A stretch of DNA of 5,898 bases from an uncultured Bacilli bacterium (GTDB taxonomy: Bacteria; Bacillota_I; Bacilli_A; RF39; UBA660). Within the stretch, counting starts at the first letter, position 1, and each line of letters opens with the position of its first letter. Of this stretch, positions 1 through 5,512 are shown in pieces. Both the position numbers and the translations under genes were made by a program. A model generated the notes under the pieces. The model was not told the DNA's origin, searched no databases, and saw only the letters and a program-made list of their open reading frames with translations. Where the stretch lies: assembly GCA_944336815.1 (NCBI GenBank), contig CALVLG010000057.1, forward strand, positions 1 to 5,898. Direction: 5' to 3'.

Positions 1-230
1 AACAAGAATTTGGTTTCTTCATCGTTATATGTTTTTAAGGCGCTTTCCCATAAGGTGTATGAGTTTCTTTGATAATTGAGGGCCATCGGAAGAGTAAAAT
101 ATAAATAGTTTTCTAAAGATGTTTTAGGAAGGCCAGGATTACTATCTTCTGGCATAACACGTCCGCCTAAAAGTCCTTCTTTATACATGTTTATCAGTTT
201 TTCGGCTTTTAATAATATTTCTTCTTTCAT
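1..230 (-). CDS. Unrecognised conserved-looking protein, N-terminal 76 codons (C-terminus outside window)
   Basis: An open frame on the minus strand starts at ATG 230-228 and stays open to base 1, giving 76 codons with no stop. AGGTGA (235-240) lies four bases upstream of the ATG and supports this start. The protein begins MKEEILLKAEKLINMYKEGL. It then has a Gly- and Pro-rich stretch (LLGGRVMPEDSNPGLPK, about residues 20-36) and an aromatic segment with LENYLYFTLPMALNYQRN (about 39-56) and LWESALKTYNDEE (about 60-72). There is no signal peptide or clear membrane helix, so a soluble cytoplasmic protein is likely. The aromatic, charged segment looks like a structured conserved domain, but I cannot assign a family or function. 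It follows the DNA glycosylase gene with a 74-base gap that holds a likely promoter of its own, so it may be a separate transcription unit. I am confident that it is coding because of the start, ribosome site and amino-acid composition. Confidence 0.75.
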   Translation of the reverse strand, partial: MKEEILLKAEKLINMYKEGLLGGRVMPEDSNPGLPKTSLENYLYFTLPMALNYQRNSYTLWESALKTYNDEETKFL

Positions 231-251
231 AGTTTCACCTTTCTTTTACCT

Positions 252-260
252 ATTATATCA
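252..260 (-). promoter_or_regulatory. Extended -10 promoter for the left-edge gene
   Basis: On the minus strand the bases read TGATATAAT, a perfect TATAAT (252-257) with the TG extension. The start point would be near 245, just before the AGGTGA ribosome site and the ATG at 230. The -35 position (about 275-280) reads CTAAAA, a poor match, as is common for extended -10 promoters. A 12-bp perfect palindrome (TTTTAGCTAAAA, 275-286) lies over the -35 position and could be an operator or chance AT-rich symmetry. Confidence 0.5.
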
Positions 261-295
261 TTTATATAATATTTTTTTAGCTAAAACACAAGAAA

Positions 296-330
296 AAAAG
301 ATATTTATTTTAAGTATTTTAATATCTTTT
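296..330 (-). terminator. Weak, AT-rich hairpin at the end of the glycosylase gene
   Basis: AAAAGATATT and AATATCTTTT form perfect 10-base arms (296-305 and 321-330) around a 15-base loop. In the minus-strand transcript the second arm runs into a U tract (seven T, then C, then TT), overlapping the glycosylase stop codon (305-307). Each arm has only one G-C pair, so the stem is weak. It could be an inefficient intrinsic terminator that lets some transcription pass into the next gene. On the plus strand the arm also ends in T residues. Confidence 0.35.
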
Positions 331-793
331 TGTATTCTTCTAAAAGGCTTTCATATTTTATGGTTTGATTGGCAGGAGATGTTGATGGTAAATAAATCGG
401 TTTGATATTAGTGTATTTTAGACAGTATTTATTATAAAGGCTTTCAGCTTTTTTGCCGGTGACAAAAATGGTTTTAATTTTTGTTTTTTTAATTAAACTG
501 TTTATGTCATTAGGTACTGGGTTTTTAATGGAACTATCGCTTGATCCCGTTATTTCACATGATGATAAGACGTCCCAAAGGGCGATGTTTTTAGATTTTA
601 AAAATTTCTTTTTATCTTCGATTGTTTGAGGTACTTGTTCATTAAAGATTTCTGATAAAACTTTCCAAAATCTATTTTGAGGGTGCATGTAATAGAAGGC
701 CTTTTCTCTTGATTTAACTGAAGGGATAGAACCTAATATTAATATTTTACTGTTTTCATCATATTCTGCAGGAAATTCATGAGTTACTAACAT
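305..793 (-). CDS. DNA glycosylase, UDG superfamily family 6 (hypoxanthine-DNA glycosylase type)
   Basis: A 162-residue protein expected to remove deaminated bases (deoxyinosine/hypoxanthine, perhaps uracil) from DNA as the first step of base excision repair. What is visible: a beta strand plus the GSIPS motif (residues 21-25), followed by the SREKAFYYMHPQNRFWK region (28-44), typical of this family. Asn40 sits where the catalytic Asn described for family-6 enzymes is expected. ALWDV (71-75) with the following C-x-I-TGSSDS stretch (79-88), and the C-terminal STSPAN motif (137-142), complete the family pattern. The protein is small, soluble and full length for a single-domain glycosylase. The ATG (793-791) overlaps the last bases of the kinase gene by seven bases, and its ribosome site (GAAGGTGA) lies inside the kinase frame, which suggests translational coupling to the two-component system. 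Family assignment is firm; which base it prefers cannot be told from sequence. Confidence 0.9.
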   Translation of the reverse strand: MLVTHEFPAEYDENSKILILGSIPSVKSREKAFYYMHPQNRFWKVLSEIFNEQVPQTIEDKKKFLKSKNIALWDVLSSCEITGSSDSSIKNPVPNDINSLIKKTKIKTIFVTGKKAESLYNKYCLKYTNIKPIYLPSTSPANQTIKYESLLEEYKKILKYLK

Positions 794-1803
794 AGGTCAC
801 CTTCTTTGATAATGTACGTACTTTCTTTAGGAATGGTAATTTCAGTTTGTGTGTATTTGTTATATTCAGATGTCGTTTTTAAATTTAGGTTTAGTTTTTC
901 CGATAGTTTTTTGGCAAGGTATAAGCCGATTCCAGTCGAATGAGTTTTTTTACGATCGCTGCCTGTAAAGCCGTAGTTATAGATTTTAGGTAAGTCGTAG
1001 TCGTGAATGCCTACTCCATTATCTTTGATTATAAGGGTTATACTATGAGGTTCTTCTTTGGTTTTTATTTCAATTTCTTTGTCTTCTTTATTTAAGTATT
1101 TTAAAGAGTTTTGAAGTATTTGTTTGATTATAAATTTTAACCATTTTTCATCGGTGTAGACAATTTTTTGAGTATCTTTGACTTCAATTTTAATTTTGTT
1201 TTTTAAAATAATATTTTTATAATCAATTAAAGTTTTATGAATTACATCTTCTAAATTTATCTTTTTGATAAAGTAATCATTTTCAGGATTTTTGGTTCTG
1301 GAGAAGAAGAGAATTTGTTCGCAAAGGTCATCTATTTTTCTAGTTTCTTCTTTAATGGTTTGATTGTTTTCATTATCACCAATTAAGGAGATAACAGAGA
1401 TTGGACTTTTAATTTCGTGAACAAAACTTTCGATATATTCTTCATAGTTTTGATATTTATTTTCGATTTCGGTCAGTTTGTCGTTTAGCGATTTACAGGC
1501 TTTTTTTAAGGCATAGTAATAGGCTTTTTCCTCTAAGGTTTGAGGTTTTGGAAGAATTTCGGCGATTAAATATTTTTCGGTTAAATTATCGGTGAGTTTT
1601 TTTATGTATTTATAACGCTTATTTATTTTTATGTATTCAAGTGAGAAAAAGGTAATAAATATAAGAAGCCAAATTAGATCTAAGATGATGAGGTTTACGA
1701 TGTAGATATTTAAGAAATAAAGATAGATATTTAAGAAAAAAAGAAAGGTGATATTCATTAGAATGAAAAATATTTTTTCTTCGATAAACTGCGTTTTTTT
1801 CAT
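787..1803 (-). CDS. bceS: Intramembrane-sensing histidine kinase, BceS-like
   Basis: A 338-residue sensor kinase, close to the usual size of BceS. Two hydrophobic helices (about residues 11-32 and 34-56) are joined by almost no external loop, so there is no extracellular sensor domain. This is the hallmark of kinases that get their signal from a partner BceAB transporter. The cytoplasmic part has the H box FVHEIKSPI with His129 as the phosphorylated residue, the N box around QNSLKY (Asn232), the G1 box DNGVGI (261-266), an F box GFTG (278-281) and the G2 box TGIGLYL (290-296), so the catalytic core is intact. The ATG (1803-1801) overlaps the regulator's stop as ATGA, with GGAAGGGA just upstream inside the regulator gene. 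Its 3' end overlaps the DNA glycosylase start. Its likely partner is the response regulator encoded directly before it. The family is sure; the ligand sensed through the transporter is unknown. Confidence 0.93.
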   Translation of the reverse strand: MKKTQFIEEKIFFILMNITFLFFLNIYLYFLNIYIVNLIILDLIWLLIFITFFSLEYIKINKRYKYIKKLTDNLTEKYLIAEILPKPQTLEEKAYYYALKKACKSLNDKLTEIENKYQNYEEYIESFVHEIKSPISVISLIGDNENNQTIKEETRKIDDLCEQILFFSRTKNPENDYFIKKINLEDVIHKTLIDYKNIILKNKIKIEVKDTQKIVYTDEKWLKFIIKQILQNSLKYLNKEDKEIEIKTKEEPHSITLIIKDNGVGIHDYDLPKIYNYGFTGSDRKKTHSTGIGLYLAKKLSEKLNLNLKTTSEYNKYTQTEITIPKESTYIIKEGDLC

Positions 1804-2441
1804 ATACGGTATCCCTTCCCTCTTTCGGTGACTATAAAATTATTTATATTTATTTCTTCTAGTTTTTTTCGCAAACGGTTGATGTTGACGGTTAGAATAT
1901 TTTCGTCTAAATAGTATTTGTCATTCCAAAGGTATTCGATAAGTTCATCTTTAGTAATTATCTTGTTTGGGTTAGTAAAAAAGTAATACATGATTTTGCG
2001 CTCGTTCCTAGTCAGTTCGACTTCTTTTCCTTCGCATTTAATGGTTGAGGATGGAATGTCAAAGGTGACGCCTTTAATAGTTATTTTATCTTCTTTTTTA
2101 GATAAAGCTCTTTTTATTTTTTCTAAGAGGATGAATGTGTTGTAGGGTTTAGTGATAAAATCATCACCACCTAAGATAATACTTTTAAGTTCATCTTCTT
2201 CTTTTTGACTACTGGTTACAAAGATGATTGGAACTTTAGATGTTTGTCTGATAGTCTTGCATATTTGAAAACCATTTTCATTAGGCAGGTTAATGTCCAG
2301 TAAGATAAGGTCTGGGTTTTCTTTGAGGTTTAAGTTTTTTGTAAATTCGGTAACGAGACTTACTTGGTAACCTTCTTTTTCTAAGAGATTTTTGAGTTCG
2401 TTTCTGATGTTTTCTTCATCTTCAATGATAAGTATATTCAT
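1800..2441 (-). CDS. bceR: OmpR/PhoB-family response regulator, BceR-like
   Basis: A 213-residue transcription regulator. The N-terminal receiver domain (about 1-113) has the acidic pair Glu7/Asp8, the phosphoacceptor Asp49 in LILLDINLP, Thr76 in FVTS and Lys98 in TKPY. The C-terminal winged-helix DNA-binding domain (about 118-213) has the typical ELTRNERKI and NINRLRKKL segments and ends in RGKGYRI. It should be phosphorylated by the adjacent kinase and activate the transporter genes. A candidate binding site lies upstream of the ATPase gene (5347-5360). The start at ATG 2441-2439 is set by AAGGTGA five bases upstream. It follows the permease stop by 25 bases and overlaps the kinase start by four. 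A TGTTATAAT sequence in the short gap may drive the regulator and kinase on their own. Receiver and output domains are complete, with no missing key residue. Confidence 0.94.
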   Translation of the reverse strand: MNILIIEDEENIRNELKNLLEKEGYQVSLVTEFTKNLNLKENPDLILLDINLPNENGFQICKTIRQTSKVPIIFVTSSQKEEDELKSIILGGDDFITKPYNTFILLEKIKRALSKKEDKITIKGVTFDIPSSTIKCEGKEVELTRNERKIMYYFFTNPNKIITKDELIEYLWNDKYYLDENILTVNINRLRKKLEEININNFIVTERGKGYRI

Positions 2442-2456
2442 AAAATCACCTTAAAT

Positions 2457-2465
2457 ATTATAACA
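2457..2465 (-). promoter_or_regulatory. Possible internal extended -10 promoter for the regulator/kinase genes
   Basis: The minus strand reads TGTTATAAT in the 25-base gap between the permease stop and the regulator ATG. The -35 position (about 2480-2485) reads TATCCA, a three-of-six match to TTGACA. The predicted start point (near 2450) falls inside the ribosome site, which would leave a leader of only about nine bases, so the promoter may be weak or spurious. It would make sense as a constitutive source of regulator and kinase, as in Bacillus systems where bceRS and bceAB have separate promoters. Confidence 0.3.
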
Positions 2466-2466
2466 T

Positions 2467-4446
2467 TTATTTAGTATTTTGGATATTGGTTTTAAAACCA
2501 AAGTATGTTGCCAAAAAGTATATTATATAGATTATCATAAATAAGGCTGTACTGATTAAGATGTAGATAATGTAGGTTTTATCTGTAGGCAGGAAGGTAC
2601 TAAAGACATTGTTTAAACTTTTAGAAATTAAAATGTTAGAGATTAATGGATAGATGACTGGAAAAGCAAAGAATATAAGTAGTTGCTTAAAGATGGTTTT
2701 GTTTATTTCTGATTCACTCAGTCCTAATTTGTTTAAGGTTATATAGCGGTATTTATATTCAGCTGAGTCACTTAGGTTTTGAATAGCAAGAATGGTTCCG
2801 GTAACAGCGGTGAAGATAAAGGCTAGATAAAACAGGGCAAATGACATAATCGTAATGACACTACGGTTTTGAGCCAAGAAATAGCCTTTGACTTGAACGT
2901 CGCCACTATCATAACATACTGTTCTTTCATCAACTGTCTGGCAGATGTCGGTGCTTATTTTTTCGGTTAGGGTGCTTTCAAATTTTTCGGTTGTTTCTTC
3001 TTTGGTATTTACTGATAGATTGGTCTTTCCTACTTCTAAGCCATTTATTTTAGAATCAGGAACGACAATTAGGTAACCACTGCCACTAATCCAAGCATAG
3101 GTAAAGTCATTTTTCAATAATGTTTTTTGGTTTAGGGTTTCACCATTTTCAAGGGTTATCTGTTTGCCTTGAATGTCTTTTAGATCCATGTAGTCACTAG
3201 CTGTCAGTTCAGATGTTAAAAGGTATTCATCTTCTTTTAAGGTTGTTTCTTTTCTTCCGCGCATTTTCTGGAGGGTGTTATAATCGCTTAGTTTCATAAC
3301 GGGATCGTATTCAAGCCATCTGAAGTCTTCGGTATTACCAATTAGGCTAGCGATTGGAGATGTTTTGTCTTTATATATGTTATAGGTTAATTCTTCTTCG
3401 ATGGTATAGTTTTCAGCGATAAGCTTACGATCTTCGTTTATTTTATTTTGATCATCTGATATGGTAATATCGTAAGGTGATTCCATATCAACTTGGCTTT
3501 CGAAGATGCCATTAAATAGTAAAGAAAAATTAACAGAAACAAGGGTTATGGTTATCAATACGGATAAGGTTGCCAAGGTAAAACTCATACTGCGAACTTT
3601 AGAGGCAAAGCTTCGAGCCAAAAAAAGGTTTTGTTTTTTATATTTGATTTTTTTATGTTTTAAACAAATGTTTAGAATAAAATCAGAGATGGAAAAGGTC
3701 ACACCATAGATACTAATTATCAGCATAATTATACATATTAAAATAGTACTCATAGATGGTTCGGTTCCAATTTTGACAAAGGTATTATCAAAGAGGTAAA
3801 AGGCGATTATACCTAATAATATAGAGATTATAAAAAGGATATTGCGACCTGTTTTATGTTTTAATATTTTGTTTTCATTTTTGTTTTCAAAATATAATAA
3901 GTCATGAATTTTCATCTTCTTAAATCTATGGTGCATGAAGAGTAAAACGACTAGATAGATAAGGGTAAAATAAAGAAGACTTAGATAAACAGCATTTAGC
4001 GAAAAGGTAAATTTTATTTCGTAAGGAAGTCCAAAGATGTTCATGATGATACTAGACATTAAAATGCTTAATAGATAGCCTAAGATAAAACCAATCATTA
4101 GGGCGATTAGGCCAAATATAATGATTTCTTTTAAAAACAAATTTGATACTTGTTTTTTAGGTATGCCTAGTAACATATAGGTCCCAAATTCTTTACTTCT
4201 TTTTTTAAAGATGAATTTGGTTGTATAGCCGATTAAGCAGGCAATGACGAAAATAATTATCGCACTTATGAAATACATAGCAGTTTGAAAATTTTTCATC
4301 ATGCTTGAAAGATCGAGGATGTCTTTAGAGTTTGAGATTAGGTTAAAGGCAAAGATTAGAGAGAATGCGATAGTTACAGTAACTAAGTATATTAAATAAT
4401 CTTTGGCACTTCTTTTGATATTTTTAAAGGCAAGTTTATTTAACAC
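2467..4446 (-). CDS. bceB: ABC transporter permease, BceB-like (FtsX family), antimicrobial peptide resistance and sensing
   Basis: A 659-residue membrane protein with ten predicted helices: about 18-37, 55-77, 105-133, 150-172, 201-219, 232-258, 287-312, 529-556, 583-607 and 624-648. Between helices 7 and 8 lies an external domain of roughly 215 residues (313-528), the part that in this family recognises peptide antibiotics or their lipid-bound complexes. FtsX-type segments are visible after helix 2 (KRSKEFGTYMLLGIPKKQV, 83-100) and after helix 8 (KYRYITLNKLGLSESEI, 565-581). Length and layout match BceB. With the ATPase it should free lipid-linked wall precursors from peptides, and with BceS form the sensory complex. 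The start is GTG 4446-4444, overlapping the ATPase end by 11 bases, with AGGAGG at 4458-4463. The external domain holds two cysteines nine residues apart (502 and 511). The substrate cannot be predicted because this domain diverges quickly. Confidence 0.93.
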   Translation of the reverse strand: MLNKLAFKNIKRSAKDYLIYLVTVTIAFSLIFAFNLISNSKDILDLSSMMKNFQTAMYFISAIIIFVIACLIGYTTKFIFKKRSKEFGTYMLLGIPKKQVSNLFLKEIIIFGLIALMIGFILGYLLSILMSSIIMNIFGLPYEIKFTFSLNAVYLSLLYFTLIYLVVLLFMHHRFKKMKIHDLLYFENKNENKILKHKTGRNILFIISILLGIIAFYLFDNTFVKIGTEPSMSTILICIIMLIISIYGVTFSISDFILNICLKHKKIKYKKQNLFLARSFASKVRSMSFTLATLSVLITITLVSVNFSLLFNGIFESQVDMESPYDITISDDQNKINEDRKLIAENYTIEEELTYNIYKDKTSPIASLIGNTEDFRWLEYDPVMKLSDYNTLQKMRGRKETTLKEDEYLLTSELTASDYMDLKDIQGKQITLENGETLNQKTLLKNDFTYAWISGSGYLIVVPDSKINGLEVGKTNLSVNTKEETTEKFESTLTEKISTDICQTVDERTVCYDSGDVQVKGYFLAQNRSVITIMSFALFYLAFIFTAVTGTILAIQNLSDSAEYKYRYITLNKLGLSESEINKTIFKQLLIFFAFPVIYPLISNILISKSLNNVFSTFLPTDKTYIIYILISTALFMIIYIIYFLATYFGFKTNIQNTK

Positions 4447-5200
4447 TTTGTACGTCGCCTCCTAATAGGGTTAGAACATCTAGAATTTCATTAAAGACTT
4501 GTTTTCGCGATTTGCTTCCCTTGACTATTTCATTAAATATTTTGCCATCTTTCATAAAGAGAATGCGGTTACAGAAACTGGCACTGAAAGCGTCGTGAGT
4601 AACCATTAAGATTGTGGCGTTTAAGGTTTGGTTCATGTTTTCCATGGTTTCTAGAAGCATGCGCGCACTTTTGGAATCTAGAGCACCTGTTGGTTCATCA
4701 GCTAAGATAAGTTTGGGATTATTGATAAGCGCCCTGGCACAGGCACATCTTTGTTTCTGACCTCCAGATACTTCGTATGGAAATTTTTTTAAGATATTTT
4801 CAATGCCGAGTTTTTTGGCGATGTCTTGAACTTTTTTGTCGATATCTTGATTTTTTCCATTAATAACGCAAGCAAGGGCGATGTTTTCTTCGATGGTGAG
4901 GATGTCTAAGAGGTTAAAATCTTGAAAGATAAAGCCAAGTTTGTCACGGCGAAAGTCAGATAGTTTATCCTCATCTATTTCAGTTATATCTTCGCCGTCT
5001 ATGTATATGTGGCCACTGGTTATCGTATCAATTGTAGATATACAGTTTAAAAGTGTTGTTTTACCAGAACCACTGGCTCCCATAATGGCAACAAACTCCC
5101 CTTCTTCTTCAGTCATGTTTAAACCGTTCACGGCTTTGGTTAGATTTTTTTCATTACCATAATATTTTTTTAGATTTTCTATTTTTAAGATTTCTTTCAT
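4436..5200 (-). CDS. bceA: ABC transporter ATP-binding protein, BceA-like
   Basis: A 254-residue nucleotide-binding subunit that powers the BceB-like permease from the cytoplasmic side. Motifs in order: Walker A GASGSGKT (41-48), Q-loop FIFQDFN with Gln93, signature VSGGQ (144-148), Walker B LILADE with catalytic Glu169, D-loop ALD (173-175) and H-loop MVTHD with His202. All catalytic residues are present. The C-terminal tail (SRKQVFNEILDVLTLLGGD) is a typical BceA ending. The frame is open to ATG 5239, which would add 13 residues, but that ATG has no ribosome site, whereas ATG 5200-5198 has AAAGGAA five bases upstream and gives the usual N-terminus MKEILKIENLKKYYG; I therefore chose 5200. 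It is the first clear gene of the operon, about 110 bases downstream of a promoter with a putative regulator site, and overlaps the permease gene by 11 bases. Confidence 0.95.
   Translation of the reverse strand: MKEILKIENLKKYYGNEKNLTKAVNGLNMTEEEGEFVAIMGASGSGKTTLLNCISTIDTITSGHIYIDGEDITEIDEDKLSDFRRDKLGFIFQDFNLLDILTIEENIALACVINGKNQDIDKKVQDIAKKLGIENILKKFPYEVSGGQKQRCACARALINNPKLILADEPTGALDSKSARMLLETMENMNQTLNATILMVTHDAFSASFCNRILFMKDGKIFNEIVKGSKSRKQVFNEILDVLTLLGGDVQSVK
4458..4463 (-). promoter_or_regulatory. Ribosome binding site deciding the GTG start of the permease
   Basis: A perfect AGGAGG on the minus strand lies inside the last codons of the ATPase gene, eleven bases before GTG 4446. No ATG is in frame near it, and the protein from this GTG begins with the MLNKLAFKNIKRSAKDY segment usual for BceB N-termini. 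Spacing is slightly long, which together with the GTG may lower permease output relative to the ATPase. Confidence 0.6.
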
Positions 5201-5297
5201 ATGTGTTCCTTTCTGATTTTTTATTATAATTAAAGGCATGATTATAGATAATTATATTTAAAATTAGGCCTAGAATTAGAAATGATAATTTTCTCAT
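5154..5297 (-). CDS. Possible 47-residue membrane microprotein ahead of the ATPase gene
   Basis: A short minus-strand frame starts at ATG 5297-5295 and ends at TAA 5156-5154, overlapping the first 47 bases of the ATPase gene in another frame. The product would begin MRKLSFLILGLILNIIIY, one hydrophobic helix (about residues 4-18), followed by a Lys/Arg/Asn-rich tail of about 29 residues. This gives the outline of a single-span small membrane protein or a very short exported peptide. AAGGA lies eight bases before the ATG, just after the predicted transcript start, so it would be the first frame on the operon mRNA. Against it: the tail composition is what AT-rich DNA gives by chance, and the last third is a shadow of the ATPase frame. 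I know of no matching family. Low confidence. Confidence 0.22.
   Translation of the reverse strand: MRKLSFLILGLILNIIIYNHAFNYNKKSERNTYERNLKNRKSKKILW
5206..5212 (-). promoter_or_regulatory. Ribosome binding site deciding the ATPase start
   Basis: AAAGGAA on the minus strand, five bases before ATG 5200. The alternative upstream ATG (5239-5237) is preceded only by AT-rich sequence without a purine-rich site. Confidence 0.6.
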
Positions 5298-5317
5298 AAG
5301 TCATGTCCTTCATTTAA

Positions 5318-5326
5318 ATTATAGCA
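5318..5326 (-). promoter_or_regulatory. Extended -10 promoter of the bce-like operon
   Basis: The minus strand reads TGCTATAAT, a perfect TATAAT with TG extension. With a 17-base spacer the -35 position (5341-5346) is TAAAAC, a poor match. A good -10 with a degenerate -35 directly abutted by an inverted repeat is the usual plan of a promoter that needs an OmpR-family activator. The predicted transcript start is near 5311. Confidence 0.6.
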
Positions 5327-5344
5327 AATATTACTTTGATGTTT

Positions 5345-5362
5345 TATGACAGTTTTGTTATA
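5345..5362 (-). promoter_or_regulatory. Putative BceR operator (inverted repeat)
   Basis: The minus strand core (5347-5360) reads TAACA-AAAC-TGTCA; with flanks the arms are seven bases with one mismatch. It fits the TnACA-N4-TGTAA pattern described for BceR-like regulators at nine of ten defined positions, counting n as free. It lies immediately upstream of the -35 position of the operon promoter, at about -36 to -49 from the predicted start, which is a classical activator location. Binding by the encoded regulator is inferred, not shown. Confidence 0.55.
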
Positions 5363-5390
5363 TTGGGTATTTTACGGGCGTTTTTATATT
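5363..5390 (+). promoter_or_regulatory. Possible upstream promoter of murE
   Basis: TTGGGT (5363-5368), a 16-base spacer and TATATT (5385-5390) face murE. The unit repeats the spacing of the better promoter 31 bases further on. The -35 matches only three of six consensus bases, and the -10 lacks the TG extension, so it is weak on its own. Confidence 0.25.
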
Positions 5391-5393
5391 GTC

Positions 5394-5421
5394 TTGGGTT
5401 TTAATGGGTAATTGATATAAT
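5394..5421 (+). promoter_or_regulatory. Main candidate promoter of murE (extended -10)
   Basis: TTGGGT (5394-5399), a 16-base spacer and TATAAT (5416-5421) preceded by TGA, forming TGATATAAT. The predicted start is near 5428, giving a leader of about 85 bases before the murE ATG. The same nine bases form the -10 of the left-edge gene. Confidence 0.55.
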
Positions 5422-5478
5422 ACTCTTTTCATGATAAAATTAGTAGGAGTTGATAGTTATTTATCACATTTAACTAAA

Positions 5479-5492
5479 TATTTTATAAAATA
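5479..5492. repeat. Perfect 14-bp AT-only palindrome in the murE leader
   Basis: TATTTTATAAAATA equals its own reverse complement and lies 20 bases before the murE ATG. It could be a repressor site or chance symmetry in AT-rich DNA; nothing else in the sequence decides between these. Confidence 0.3.
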
Positions 5493-5512
5493 CTAATAGA
5501 AAGAGTGATTTT

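Larger units (their letters stand above)
5298..5512. other. Divergent control region between the bce-like operon and murE
   Basis: This non-coding stretch (about 312 bases if counted from the ATPase start) separates genes that point away from each other. It holds, from left to right, the operon's extended -10 (5318-5326), a Bce-type inverted repeat (5345-5362), two promoter-like units facing murE (5363-5390 and 5394-5421), and an AT-only palindrome (5479-5492) in the murE leader. I see no tRNA, riboswitch or intrinsic terminator in it. Confidence 0.7.

Noticed and set aside
187..405. Plus-strand 72-codon frame
   Set aside because: It runs antisense across the start of one real gene and the end of the glycosylase gene, and has no ribosome site; its composition is what an AT-rich antisense strand gives.
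3506..3709. Plus-strand 67-codon frame
   Set aside because: Lies wholly antisense to the permease gene, without a ribosome site or recognisable domain.
4941..5162. Plus-strand 73-codon frame
   Set aside because: Lies antisense to the ATPase Walker A region; Ser/Pro/Val-rich translation typical of a shadow frame.
5201..5239. Thirteen-residue N-terminal extension of the ATPase from ATG 5239
   Set aside because: No ribosome site precedes that ATG, the extension is not typical of BceA proteins, and ATG 5200 has a good site.
5245..5313. Very short leaderless frame (about 22 codons) starting at ATG 5313
   Set aside because: It would need the transcript to begin at the ATG itself, and its product shows no recognisable features; the 47-codon frame downstream is the better candidate.
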